DNA from: Saprospiraceae bacterium
GTDB taxonomy: Bacteria; Bacteroidota; Bacteroidia; Chitinophagales; Saprospiraceae
DNA length: 38,483 nucleotides
Assembly: GCA_029263015.1 (NCBI GenBank)
Contig: JAJCYI010000059.1
Span: 1-38,483, forward strand
Direction: 5' to 3'
Below are positions 24,493 through 34,503 of this stretch, one piece after another. A program made the translations under genes and the position numbers. Numbering within the stretch: the stretch's first letter is position 1; every line of letters starts with the position of its first letter. The notes beneath the pieces are model-generated. The model worked only from the letters and a program-made list of their open reading frames with translations. It did no database searches and was not told where the DNA came from.

Positions 24493-26448
24493 ATGAATAC
24501 CAAGCAAAAGACTCCAATCTTACTTATCGAAAGCAATCCTCTCGATGCCCAAACAGTAAAAGGGTTTCTCAAAGACGCAGGCATCAAATACACTCTTTTC
24601 CAAGCTGAAACATTTATAGGGGGCATCGAGCATATCCAATCCAAGCACATCGGAATGGTCCTTTTGGAAATAAATTTACCCGATAGCCAAGGATTTAAGA
24701 CCATTACTGAATACCTGGAACGTGCGCCAGGTGTACCATTTATTGTCATTACCAATTCCTACAATGAAATAATCGGCAACCAGGCCATCAAAGCTGGTGC
24801 ACAGGATTTTCTGGTAAAAGGCCAGTTTGACAAAAAATTATTTGGTCGGACTTTGCGATATGCCCTCCAGCGATCAAAGGTTCAGATGAAGTTGGAGGAA
24901 ACTGCCCGTAAACTACAAAGCAATAAGAAGCGCTTCCTTGAGGCTCAGGAAATGGCTCGTTTTGGAAATTGGGAAATGGATTTGGTGTCTAATGAAATGA
25001 CATGGTCTGATGAGATTTACCGAATTTTTTCTTTGCATCCGGGGAGTTTATCACCCACCCTATCCGACTACATCACTTATGTTCATGTAGAAGACAGAGA
25101 AATTATTGAAGATTTTTTTGACAACCTTATCAAAGATGGGGAACAACTCCACTTGGAACACCGAATTATCCTAGAATGTATCAACACTCATTATCTAAAT
25201 ATTCAGGGCAAAATACAAGTAGAGGAAAGTACTGGGAGAATATTGTTAGTAGGCAGTCTTCAAGATATTACTGAACGCAAACTTTCGGAAAAACTCATCA
25301 TTGAAAAGAACATCTCCAGCAAAACGGCCAAAGTCCAAGAGGAAGTCCTTTCAGATTTGAGTTTTCAAATTAGAACGCCACTTTCTTCCATCGTCAACCT
25401 TTTGTTTTTGCTGGAAAATACTGACAAATCCCCAGATCAGGGGAACTATTTAAATGATCTTAAGACCTCTGTTGATGATCTCGCCCTTTCCGTCAACAAC
25501 CTGTTGAATTTCTCAGTCATGGTGACCGACAATGTGAAATTGGATGATGAAGAATTCAATATCCGGGAATTCCTGCAAGGGACTAAAAATGTGGTAGCAA
25601 TCAAAGCAGAAAATGCAGATCTGCAAATCGCACTCAACATTGCAGAAAAATTACCGAAAAAAATTATCTCGGACCAAAAGAAACTGACCCAGATACTTTA
25701 CAACCTCATTGACAACGCAATCCAGTACGGCAATAAGAAAGGACATGTAATAATAGCGGCACGAGCAGAGGAAATGGATGATTCAACGGTCAACCTAATA
25801 TTGTCAGTAGAGGATAATGGAATCGGGATAGAAAAAGACAAGGTTGCTCAATTACTGGAAGCAGATAAATTATTGATGGAAGCCACGCCAGTAGAAGAAT
25901 CAGGCAAAAAACGCCAATTGGGAGTCGCCATCGTTTCCAAGCTTACCAAATCGATGAAAGGCGCCATGGCAATCAAAAGCCAACTTGGCAAAGGGTCTGT
26001 ATTCACCATCACGATCCCGGTAAAATTACCATTGCAAGCCAAACACCTAAAAGGCGACAAACCCCTCGCCCCACTCAAAATATTGCTGGTGGAAGATCAT
26101 TTCCTCAACCAGATGGCGACCAAGAAGATACTCACCAATTGGTCAGAATTCGTGACGGTGGACATCGCAGAAAACGGACTCATTGGGGTAGAAAAATACA
26201 GAGAGTATGGTTATGACCTCATCCTGATGGATATCCAAATGCCCATCATGAACGGTTTGGAATCTTCTAAAAAAATCAGGGAATTCAGTACGGTCCCCAT
26301 CATCGCTCTCACCGCCAATTCCAACAAACAAGAACAGGACAAGTGCATGGAAATCGGCATGGACGATTACCTGTCAAAGCCTTTCAAACCACAAGAATTG
26401 TTTGACAAAATCATGAACATGATGGCAATGAAATTGATTGATGATTAG
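24493..26448 (+). CDS. hybrid sensor kinase-like protein with degenerate phosphorylation sites
   Basis: 651 residues, soluble (no membrane helices). Order: receiver 1 (about 7-125), PAS (about 150-265), HisKA-like dimer helices (about 270-345), HATPase (about 370-515), receiver 2 (about 525-648). Receiver 1 has Glu59 (VLLEINLPD) where the phosphoacceptor Asp belongs, and IESNP instead of an acidic pair. The H-box reads LSFQIRTPLSSI: Phe291 stands where kinases have the phosphoacceptor His. The HATPase keeps NLIDNAIQYGN and VEDNGIGIEKD, but the G2 box reads QLGVAIVSKL. Receiver 2 is intact: VEDH, LMDIQMPIMNG with Asp near 579, ALTAN, SKPFKP. It cannot work as a normal His kinase; it may be an ATP-binding scaffold with a phosphomimetic first receiver. 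Probably cotranscribed with the receiver protein upstream. Confidence 0.9.
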   Translation: MNTKQKTPILLIESNPLDAQTVKGFLKDAGIKYTLFQAETFIGGIEHIQSKHIGMVLLEINLPDSQGFKTITEYLERAPGVPFIVITNSYNEIIGNQAIKAGAQDFLVKGQFDKKLFGRTLRYALQRSKVQMKLEETARKLQSNKKRFLEAQEMARFGNWEMDLVSNEMTWSDEIYRIFSLHPGSLSPTLSDYITYVHVEDREIIEDFFDNLIKDGEQLHLEHRIILECINTHYLNIQGKIQVEESTGRILLVGSLQDITERKLSEKLIIEKNISSKTAKVQEEVLSDLSFQIRTPLSSIVNLLFLLENTDKSPDQGNYLNDLKTSVDDLALSVNNLLNFSVMVTDNVKLDDEEFNIREFLQGTKNVVAIKAENADLQIALNIAEKLPKKIISDQKKLTQILYNLIDNAIQYGNKKGHVIIAARAEEMDDSTVNLILSVEDNGIGIEKDKVAQLLEADKLLMEATPVEESGKKRQLGVAIVSKLTKSMKGAMAIKSQLGKGSVFTITIPVKLPLQAKHLKGDKPLAPLKILLVEDHFLNQMATKKILTNWSEFVTVDIAENGLIGVEKYREYGYDLILMDIQMPIMNGLESSKKIREFSTVPIIALTANSNKQEQDKCMEIGMDDYLSKPFKPQELFDKIMNMMAMKLIDD

Positions 26449-26517
26449 GAGTGTTAAGAGAAATTTCGGCCCTTAAAATTTCGGCTGCAATCTTTTTAAT
26501 CCTATGACTTATCGGCC

Positions 26518-26555
26518 AGACCTGACAGGTTTTGAAAACCTGTCAGGTCTTTTTT
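26518..26555 (+). terminator. intrinsic terminator, AGACCTGACAGG hairpin
   Basis: AGACCTGACAGGTTTT (26518-26533) and AAAACCTGTCAGGTCT (26535-26550) are perfect complements followed by a T-run. It lies 69 bp after the hybrid kinase stop and should end that transcript before the convergent RND gene. A decayed relative is at 15051-15083. Confidence 0.8.
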
Positions 26556-26650
26556 CCGGCAAACACTTACAACAAATTAGTTCACGTTACCGAAAGGTAC
26601 TATCACCAAAATTATACTTAACACCCCTGATTGATGGGAGCAATCATCAA

Positions 26651-29600
26651 TCATAATTCATCAACCACCTCCACCCTCGGCGGCAGCAATTTATACAGCA
26701 GCGGGGTCACGATCCTACTCAACAACATCGAGCTGACCAGGCCACCGATCAATACCCAAGCAAGTGGTGAGATTAATGGAGAATTCTCCAAGACCAATGG
26801 AATCAAACCGCCAATGGCCGTCAAAGTAGTCAAGAAAATCGGCAAAAACCTTGTCTCCGACCCCTCCAAAATTGCTTGTTCCAAAGGCATACCTTGCTCC
26901 CGCAACTGGTTGGTGTAATCCACTAAATAAATAGAGTTCTTAATCTCAATACCCACCAGAGCAATCATTCCTATTGTGGCAACAAAAGAAAGCGTTTCCC
27001 CTACCAGAAACAGTGCAGTCAATGATCCAATGATCCCTAATGGAATGACCGACAATACGATCAACGTACTTTTGAAAGTTCGGAATTCGAGTACCAAAAT
27101 GGCCAGTAGCAGAAAAGACGCAACAATTATTATCGTCTCCATTCCACCGAAGCTTTCTTGTTGGGTTTCCCGCTCCCCTGCCGCTTGAAAGCTGTAACCA
27201 TCTGGAAAATCATACGCTTCCAATTTTTCAATGATTTCATCAGTAAGGGCACTGGTATTGTAGCCAGTTTGGGTGAATGCGCTGACATTGGTAAAACGCT
27301 CTTTGTTGTAGTGCTGGATAAACGATGGGGAAGTCTGCAATTGCACCCTAGCTATATGCGAAAGCGGAACAAGGACACCCGAAAGTGAGGTAATGTATAT
27401 TTTGGAAAATGTGGCCAGCGCATCTTCTTCATTTTTTGAAATGGAAACATTGATGGCAAACTCCTCGCCTTCTTCATCCCTGAATTCACCAACTTCCAAC
27501 CCTGCTATTCCCAATCTGACAGTCCTTGCTACCTCTGCCAACGGGATTCCCAAAAGGCCTGCCTTTTCTTTATTGATGACCACTTCGATATCCGTTTTTT
27601 GCGTGCGCAACTGGTTTTCGACATAGATCGTCCCTTCTGTTCCTTTCATTATATTTTCTACGTCGAAGGCAATTCGGCGCAGTTCATCCAAGTTTTCCCC
27701 AAAAATCCTGAACTCGAGTGGGGCGGTGACGGGAGGCCCCTGCTGGAACATTTTCACCGTGATTTTAGCCCCAGCGTATTTGGAAAAATCTTCTTTTAAT
27801 ACATCGGTTAACGCCACAATTTCAGGCACTTGCAATTCCGGGTTCAAGGAAACCAACACCTGTCCAAAATTTGGGGAATTTTGCTGCTGGAATTCGTTGT
27901 AATAAACCCTTGGGTTGCCTTTTCCAATATTTGTACTCACACTGACCACCGCTGGGTCACCGATCAGTCGCTGCTCGACAAATGATATGGCCGTGTCCAC
28001 TTTTTCCATGTTTGAGCCAAGTGGGAGATCCACATTTATCAGGAACAATGGTTTATCAGAAGTCGGAAATAAGCTGAATCCGATCTTTGGGATCAAGCCT
28101 AAGCTGCCCACAAAAATGATAACTGCACTGAGCAGGGTAATGATAGGATGCTTGAATGCCCACCGCAAAATTTTCTGATAGGGTTCGTTCAAATATTTTT
28201 TGAACATTCTTAGGAACACGTTTCCTTCGACTCTTTCGTGTTTTTTCAAAATCATCCTCGATAAAAACGGAATGATCGTCAACGCCACAAAAAGAGATGC
28301 GATCACGGTCAGGATTACGGCAAGTGGCAGGCTTCTGATAAATTCTCCTGTCGCTTCTGGCAAAAATACGAGGGGCAAAAAAGCTAAAACCAAAGTGGCT
28401 GTACAACCAACCACCGCTATCCCGATCTGCTTTGTTCCTGCAATTGCTGCATCCATTCGGCTGTACCCCATCCGCATGAACCGTTCGATATTTTCAACCA
28501 CAACGATACTGTCATCGACCAAAAGGCCAAGTGAGACCACCATGCCGACAATACTTAACTGGTTGAGCGTAAACCCCATAAAATTGAGCAGTGCAAGCCC
28601 AATTGACAATGACAGAGGTATGGAAATCATCACCACGATGGAGGCCCTGAACCCAAGTGGCAGCAAGGTCAATAGCACCAGAAATACAGCGATCGTGAAA
28701 TCCCGTCCCAGCCCCGACAACCTCCGATCCACACTTTTGGCTTGGTCGAAAGATGTTTCCAGACGCATGGCCGGAGACAGTTGTTTTTTGAATTCCTCAA
28801 TAATCGGGTAAATCTTCTCACTGGTCTGAACGACATTTTTCCGGTCTTTCTGACGGGTCAAGATCCAAATACTCCGCTCGCCATTAAACCTGGCTAAATG
28901 GGTTTCCTCCTCATCTGCGAACCGCACGTTGGCAATGTCTTTCAAGAATACGATCCTGCCTTCAAGGGTAGTGCGGACAATGGTGTTTCTGACATCTTCA
29001 ATCGCCTCAAAACTGCTTGTGCTCTTGATATTGAATTTTTTCGATCCAATGTCAATACTCCCTCCTGGAATGTTCACATTGTTGGCATCAATAAGGCTGA
29101 GGACTTGGTTCAGCCCAAGTTGGTTTTGGGCCATTTTTTCCAGGTTTATTTCAACTTTCACTTCCCGCTCTGGAAATGCTTGAATGATTACCTGTTTTAG
29201 TTCTTTCAGCTTTTCCAATTTGGATTTCAACTTCTCAGCTTCCTTTTTCATGTCCTGGTAAGATGCCCCTCTCGATACAAGTGCGTGTTGAAAAATATTA
29301 ACATCGGATGACTGTGCCCTAATAATATTCAAGTCCAAAATATCATCCGGCAAGTCAGGCCGAAGCTTGTTGATCTCCCTGATAATGTCGTTGTATTTTG
29401 TTAGGTTGTTCACCCCATAGCCGAATTCTATCTGTGTGACTGAAACCCCATCGTAACATTCTGTCTTGATTTCTTTTACATCCTCCAGTTCATACAAAGC
29501 CTCCTCGACAGGTTCTGCGATCAGTTCTTCCATATCGTTTGGGCTGGTGCCCGGAAAAATGGTGGTGATTACATAAATCGGGGCATTGAAAACGGGATCC

Positions 29601-29707
29601 TCCCCTCTCGGCATATTGAACAGGGCATTGAGGCCGAGCAACAGCACCATGATGAACACCACGATGGTAAACTGATAATTTTTGACAGAAAAATCTGCTA
29701 TCTTCAT
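26651..29707 (-). CDS. RND efflux transporter permease (AcrB/MMPL-like HAE family)
   Basis: 1018 residues, ATG at 29707, full length for the family. The N-terminus (MKIADFSVKNYQFTIVVFIM) is TM1; two periplasmic porter loops follow TM1 and TM7. TM4 contains the proton-relay pair in GLLVDDSIVVVEN (near 397), and the N-terminal PGTSPNDMEELIAEPVEEAL is typical of RND pumps. The C-terminal half repeats the fold (ALVGIEIKNSIYLVDYTNQL). It exports drugs, detergents or lipids by proton antiport as a trimer with the adaptor and TolC-like protein encoded just upstream (transcript order TolC, adaptor, pump; gaps of 88 and 79 bp). The substrate is unknown. Confidence 0.95.
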   Translation of the reverse strand: MKIADFSVKNYQFTIVVFIMVLLLGLNALFNMPRGEDPVFNAPIYVITTIFPGTSPNDMEELIAEPVEEALYELEDVKEIKTECYDGVSVTQIEFGYGVNNLTKYNDIIREINKLRPDLPDDILDLNIIRAQSSDVNIFQHALVSRGASYQDMKKEAEKLKSKLEKLKELKQVIIQAFPEREVKVEINLEKMAQNQLGLNQVLSLIDANNVNIPGGSIDIGSKKFNIKSTSSFEAIEDVRNTIVRTTLEGRIVFLKDIANVRFADEEETHLARFNGERSIWILTRQKDRKNVVQTSEKIYPIIEEFKKQLSPAMRLETSFDQAKSVDRRLSGLGRDFTIAVFLVLLTLLPLGFRASIVVMISIPLSLSIGLALLNFMGFTLNQLSIVGMVVSLGLLVDDSIVVVENIERFMRMGYSRMDAAIAGTKQIGIAVVGCTATLVLAFLPLVFLPEATGEFIRSLPLAVILTVIASLFVALTIIPFLSRMILKKHERVEGNVFLRMFKKYLNEPYQKILRWAFKHPIITLLSAVIIFVGSLGLIPKIGFSLFPTSDKPLFLINVDLPLGSNMEKVDTAISFVEQRLIGDPAVVSVSTNIGKGNPRVYYNEFQQQNSPNFGQVLVSLNPELQVPEIVALTDVLKEDFSKYAGAKITVKMFQQGPPVTAPLEFRIFGENLDELRRIAFDVENIMKGTEGTIYVENQLRTQKTDIEVVINKEKAGLLGIPLAEVARTVRLGIAGLEVGEFRDEEGEEFAINVSISKNEEDALATFSKIYITSLSGVLVPLSHIARVQLQTSPSFIQHYNKERFTNVSAFTQTGYNTSALTDEIIEKLEAYDFPDGYSFQAAGERETQQESFGGMETIIIVASFLLLAILVLEFRTFKSTLIVLSVIPLGIIGSLTALFLVGETLSFVATIGMIALVGIEIKNSIYLVDYTNQLREQGMPLEQAILEGSETRFLPIFLTTLTAIGGLIPLVLENSPLISPLAWVLIGGLVSSMLLSRIVTPLLYKLLPPRVEVVDEL

Positions 29708-29786
29708 TTTGGTGGTTTATTATTTTAAATGCGAAACATAACAGCGTTGGAGCCAGGCGTCGGATTGGGTAGTCATACCCTTTTTT

Positions 29787-30830
29787 TCACTCCACCACTT
29801 TAACCTTCGCCCCATCAAACAAGTAAGGCGCGCCATCTGTCACCACATTTTTCACTCCTTCTAGTCCTGACTGGATGACCACTTCATCCTTGTGGAGGAA
29901 AGCAATCGTGACAGGTACTGCTACTGCCTTATTTTCTATTATGGTAAAAACCTTGGCTTGGAGGCGGTTGGTTTCCACTAAAGCATCTAATGGTATAACT
30001 ACCTGATTATCATTGTGTTCTGGGAAAATTTCAACAGAAGAAACAAGGCCTACAGCAAAGCGGGGGGCTGCCTCAGACAGCATGAGTTGCACATCGAAAG
30101 TACCGCTGCCAGGATTCCCTGTATCTGCTAACTTGGTCACTTTGGCGTTGAATATTTTGCCAGGATAAGCATCAAAACTTACCGTAGCACGATCGCCCAT
30201 AGCTACCCTGGCCCAGTCCCTATCTGACAATCCTGCTTTTATGACCCAGTCGTTTTTTGTATTGCCAAGAATGTAGTAGGCAGGCATTCCAGCGCCGACA
30301 ATTTCACCTGTGTTCACCAGTTTCTTAATCACTTTACCAGAAATGGGTGAACGGATTTCAGCATAGTTTTTATTGAAATTGGCCATACGAAGGTTTTGCT
30401 CGGCCACGTTGACACCAGTTTGAGCATCCTGGACATTTTCTAGAGTGGCAACACTATCGGCATACAGATTTTCGGCACGTTGCAAATCCCTTTCTGCCTT
30501 TGCCACTGCTTCATCAGCTTGTTGGACCTGGGCGCTAATTTCAGTTAGGTCTAAGCTCGCCAGCAATTGTCCCTTTTTTACAAAGCTCCCTTCTCCTGCG
30601 TCCATTTTGGCAACCACCCCCCCAATTTTAAATGCAGGCTTTGCTTCTCTATCAGAAGCAACTTGGCCCGATGCATGGATGCTAAGAACAATGTTTTTCT
30701 GTTCAACGGGTGCAATCCGTACTGGTATTGAATTGTCGCCGTTTGTTTCTTTTTTGGCAGTATCAGCAGAATCTTCTGTTCCACAACTGGCCAAGACCAA
30801 AAGGGCAAATATGGTGAACTGGTATTTCAT
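29787..30830 (-). CDS. RND efflux periplasmic adaptor (membrane fusion protein), lipoprotein
   Basis: 347 residues, ATG at 30830. The N-terminus ends in a lipobox (LLVLASC), so it is anchored to the inner membrane by lipid. The barrel-sandwich/lipoyl halves (GGVVAKMDAGEGSFVKKGQL and RSPISGKVIKKLVNTGEIVG) flank an alpha-helical hairpin rich in Gln/Ala/Glu (VQQADEAVAKAERDLQRAEN). A beta-barrel domain and a membrane-proximal domain (DALVETNRLQAKVFTI) follow. It bridges the RND pump and TolC-like channel encoded beside it. The start lies just downstream of the hairpin repeat at 30854-30908. Confidence 0.93.
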   Translation of the reverse strand: MKYQFTIFALLVLASCGTEDSADTAKKETNGDNSIPVRIAPVEQKNIVLSIHASGQVASDREAKPAFKIGGVVAKMDAGEGSFVKKGQLLASLDLTEISAQVQQADEAVAKAERDLQRAENLYADSVATLENVQDAQTGVNVAEQNLRMANFNKNYAEIRSPISGKVIKKLVNTGEIVGAGMPAYYILGNTKNDWVIKAGLSDRDWARVAMGDRATVSFDAYPGKIFNAKVTKLADTGNPGSGTFDVQLMLSEAAPRFAVGLVSSVEIFPEHNDNQVVIPLDALVETNRLQAKVFTIIENKAVAVPVTIAFLHKDEVVIQSGLEGVKNVVTDGAPYLFDGAKVKVVE

Positions 30831-30853
30831 TTGAAAGATTTTGATTGTTGGTC

Positions 30854-30908
30854 AATGTAGTGCCAAACTCCAGATTCGCAAAATGTGCAAATTTGGAAAT
30901 TCGCACTA
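30854..30908. repeat. hairpin repeat family 'GTGCGAATC', copy 2
   Basis: AATGTAGTGC...CCAGATTCGCA followed by TGCAAATTTGGAAATTCGCACTA, an imperfect inverted repeat clearly related to 1646-1705. It fills most of the 88-bp gap between the TolC-like stop codon and the adaptor start inside the efflux operon, so it may tune or attenuate expression of the downstream genes. Confidence 0.65.
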
Positions 30909-30918
30909 CTTCTTTGAA

Positions 30919-32259
30919 CTACGGCAAAGGATATGCTGCGGTCGCACGCTCCAATTCAGCTTGTTTTGTCAAAACAGCGAACATGGCAAGTGATTGTTGC
31001 AACTCAATGTCAGTGACTTGGGTGCGTGCATCCAGCAATTCTATATAATTGGAAACCCCCTCTTTGTATCGCCGGAAGGTGTCTCGGTATTGTCGTTTTG
31101 CATTTTCCAGTTGCGATTGATAACTCTTCCAAGTCTCTATTTCAGCAAACAAAGAATTCTTCGCCGTAGCTGTCTGCAATTCAATTTGCTTCTCGACCTG
31201 GGCAATTTTTTCATCTGTTGCCTTGATGTCAAGCTGGACCTGTTGAACCTGCAACTTGTTTCGGTTGGCTGTATAAAGTGGAATTTCAGCAGATAAGCCC
31301 GCTAACACATATCCACCATATTTGAAATCAAAATTTTGTGAACCCACTTCCACTTGCATGCCTATTTTTGGCAATTTGTATGTACGCTTGAGGCCTACGG
31401 CGAGGGTATTAATATTTTGTGTTGTGCGTAATTGTTGCAGTTCTTCCCGGTTTCCAAATTGGAATACCACTCCATTCCCGGCAAGGGCAGCCAAGGCAAC
31501 ACTGTCCGTTTCGATAGGTGATTCTAAATCCCGGTTCAGCAAGAAATTGAAATAGGCCAGTGCATTCTTCTGGTTGGCCTGAGCTTGGTTGCGTTGCGCT
31601 TTCACATTGATTATTTCACTTTCAATCCTGATCAGCACCGCAGGGATTACCTTGTCATTTCTCAAAAGATTCTCGTTGACCCGCTGGCTTTCAGCCAACA
31701 GCCCGAGGGCATTATCGTAAATACGGACTGCTTCAGAAGCTTGCAAATATTGATAGTAGCCCAGTTTCACGTCTTTCACCAATTCTCTCTTGAACACCTG
31801 TATTTCTATTGCCTTAAGGTCAATCAGTTCGCTCCTTATTTTTTTCAAGTAAAAAATTTCCAGGTTCAACAAAGGCTGAGTCAGCCGGAGCCGGGCATCG
31901 TAAAAATTGTTTGGCAAGAACGTGATCGTTTCGTTGTCGATCTGAGGGTATGCATTGCTCATGGTCAGAGAATTCAGTGCCGAATAAACGGGGTTCATCA
32001 GGTCACCCAATGGGAGTTGGAAATCCCTTCCTCCACTTGCCAAACTGTACGATGTAGTAAATCCGACCTCTGGGATCAAAAGCCTCTTGGCTTCCCTAAG
32101 AGCCAACATGTTTTTTTCGAGGAGGAAGTGTTGCTCCCGCAAACCATGGTTGCTTTGGATCGCTTGGTCAATATAATTTTCTAGAATCTCGTTCTGAGGC
32201 TGGGAAAAAGACATTTGCCCGAGCAGGCAAAAAAGAAAAATCGAAAGATGATATTGCAT
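30919..32259 (-). CDS. TolC-family outer membrane efflux protein
   Basis: 446 residues from the ATG at 32259, which begins a signal peptide (MQYHLSIFLFCLLGQMSFSQ). A longer frame to 32493 has no signal peptide and covers the divergent methyltransferase start. Long coiled-coil helices with two outer-membrane efflux (OEP) repeats are visible: one around QAIQSNHGLREQHFLLEKN to LIDLKAIEIQVFKREL, and the second around QLDIKATDEKIAQVEKQIEL to YKEGVSNYIELLDARTQVTD. It forms the trimeric outer-membrane duct for the RND pump and heads the operon. The stop codon is followed by the hairpin repeat. Confidence 0.92.
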   Translation of the reverse strand: MQYHLSIFLFCLLGQMSFSQPQNEILENYIDQAIQSNHGLREQHFLLEKNMLALREAKRLLIPEVGFTTSYSLASGGRDFQLPLGDLMNPVYSALNSLTMSNAYPQIDNETITFLPNNFYDARLRLTQPLLNLEIFYLKKIRSELIDLKAIEIQVFKRELVKDVKLGYYQYLQASEAVRIYDNALGLLAESQRVNENLLRNDKVIPAVLIRIESEIINVKAQRNQAQANQKNALAYFNFLLNRDLESPIETDSVALAALAGNGVVFQFGNREELQQLRTTQNINTLAVGLKRTYKLPKIGMQVEVGSQNFDFKYGGYVLAGLSAEIPLYTANRNKLQVQQVQLDIKATDEKIAQVEKQIELQTATAKNSLFAEIETWKSYQSQLENAKRQYRDTFRRYKEGVSNYIELLDARTQVTDIELQQSLAMFAVLTKQAELERATAAYPLP

Positions 32260-32419
32260 AAGGTGTAATTTCAGGAAAAACAACAGGGCGAAGGTGCAAA
32301 TAAAACCTTGAATTCCATTTGTCCTATTGAATGAACCGGCATTTACGGAGGATGATCTGGGACATGCGCAGCATGAATTGTTTGTGTGAAAATTTAAAAT
32401 ATTTATCCACCTTTGCCCA

Positions 32420-33362
<943 letters not shown>

Positions 33363-33364
<2 letters not shown>

Positions 33365-34364
33365 AATTTATTCCTCTTCTTTTTTTCTTTAAAATCCAAT
33401 CCACCGTTTCGGCCAACCCGTCTTCCAGTTTGGTGGGTTTATAGCCAAGTTCCTGAATTGCCTTATTCGATGAAGTTTCCCAATTGTACAGGTATTTTTG
33501 AACCCAAGGTGGTGTAATCAATGGAGGCTTGCCAGTAAGACTTGCTCGGAGTTCCATAAACTTAGCGGCCATGTTCATCACCCAGATGGGGATTTTGTAC
33601 ATTTTCACATCCTTACCAGTAATGTCGGAGAGCAGGTCAAAAAACTCGATGAAAGAAGCATTATCTCCACCCAAGATGTACCGCTCTCCCGACTGTCCAT
33701 GCTGCATAGCTTTGATATGTCCCTCGATCACATCATCGATAAAAACGTAATTGCCGATGCTCTGACCGTTCCCGGGCAAGAGGCGGAATTTACCTTTCAA
33801 ATACATTTTGATCATTTTCGTCACACCATTACTATCACTTAAAAGGCCAGGGCCATAAACCCTGGACGGATTGACCGTGACGACTTCCAGGCCATTTTCC
33901 GAAAACCATATTGCCTTTTCTTCTGCATCTGCTTTGGAGCGATCGTAATGTGTTGAATACGCAATCGAACGATTTGTTTTTTCGTCAGATGGGATTCCAT
34001 TCGATGGGCTGATTACGCCAGCCGTAGAAGTAAATACCACCCTTTTTACACTAGTATTTTTGGCTGTCTGAAAAACATTGAGTGCTCCCTGCACATTGAG
34101 GCGGTAAAATGTTTTGGAATCTTTGTGCCAAGGTTTGGCGAAAGCCGCAAGGTGGAACACCCCGTCACAGCCTTCCATTGCAGGTTGGAGGCTGTTCAAA
34201 TCCATGATGTTCCCTTTGAACAACATTACTCCTTGCACATTATTTAGTTCAGTTGTTTTGGATTCAGCGCGGTACAGGGCATGGACGGTATGGCCTTCTG
34301 AGGCCAAATGCTTGCAAAGTTGGGTACCAATAAAACCCGTTGCGCCGGTGATGAAATATTTCAT
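33363..34364 (-). CDS. NAD-dependent epimerase/dehydratase (extended SDR)
   Basis: 333 residues from the ATG at 34364. The frame is open upstream to 34511 but that part is a 29-bp palindrome, not protein. The start begins the Rossmann fold: MKYFITGATGFIGTQL (GxxGxxG). FTSTAGV supplies the catalytic Ser/Thr and YDRSKADAE the YxxxK pair; FIDDVIEGHIKAM is typical of extended SDRs acting on dihydroflavonol-like or nucleotide-sugar substrates. The substrate is unknown. It may be a 3-beta-hydroxysteroid or dihydroflavonol-reductase-like member. Separate from the metalloprotease upstream, with two hairpins between. Confidence 0.88.
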
Positions 34365-34382
34365 GTGGCGAGGTCTATGGGG

Positions 34383-34443
34383 ATTTTTATCGATTCCGAA
34401 AGGGCGGGAATTGGATTCCCGCCCTTTCGGAATCGATAAAAAT
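34383..34443. repeat. 29-bp perfect palindrome
   Basis: Arms 34383-34411 and 34415-34443 are perfectly complementary over 29 bp around TGG (core ATCGATTCCGAAAGGGCGGG). It begins 19 bp upstream of the epimerase ATG, so it lies in or near that gene's leader. No other copy is seen in the window. Confidence 0.85.
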
Positions 34444-34452
34444 AAAAAAGAA

Positions 34453-34481
34453 AAGCGACACTTTTGATAAAAGTGTCGCTT
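34453..34481 (-). terminator. hairpin terminator of the metalloprotease gene
   Basis: AAGCGACACTTTT (34453-34465) pairs perfectly with AAAAGTGTCGCTT (34469-34481) around GAT. On the minus strand it is followed by a T-rich stretch (TTCTTTTTTATTTTTA), so it should end the large gene that stops at 34504. Related to the hairpin at 2956-2988. Confidence 0.75.
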
Positions 34482-34503
34482 CCAATGTGCTCTATGAAGG
34501 CCA

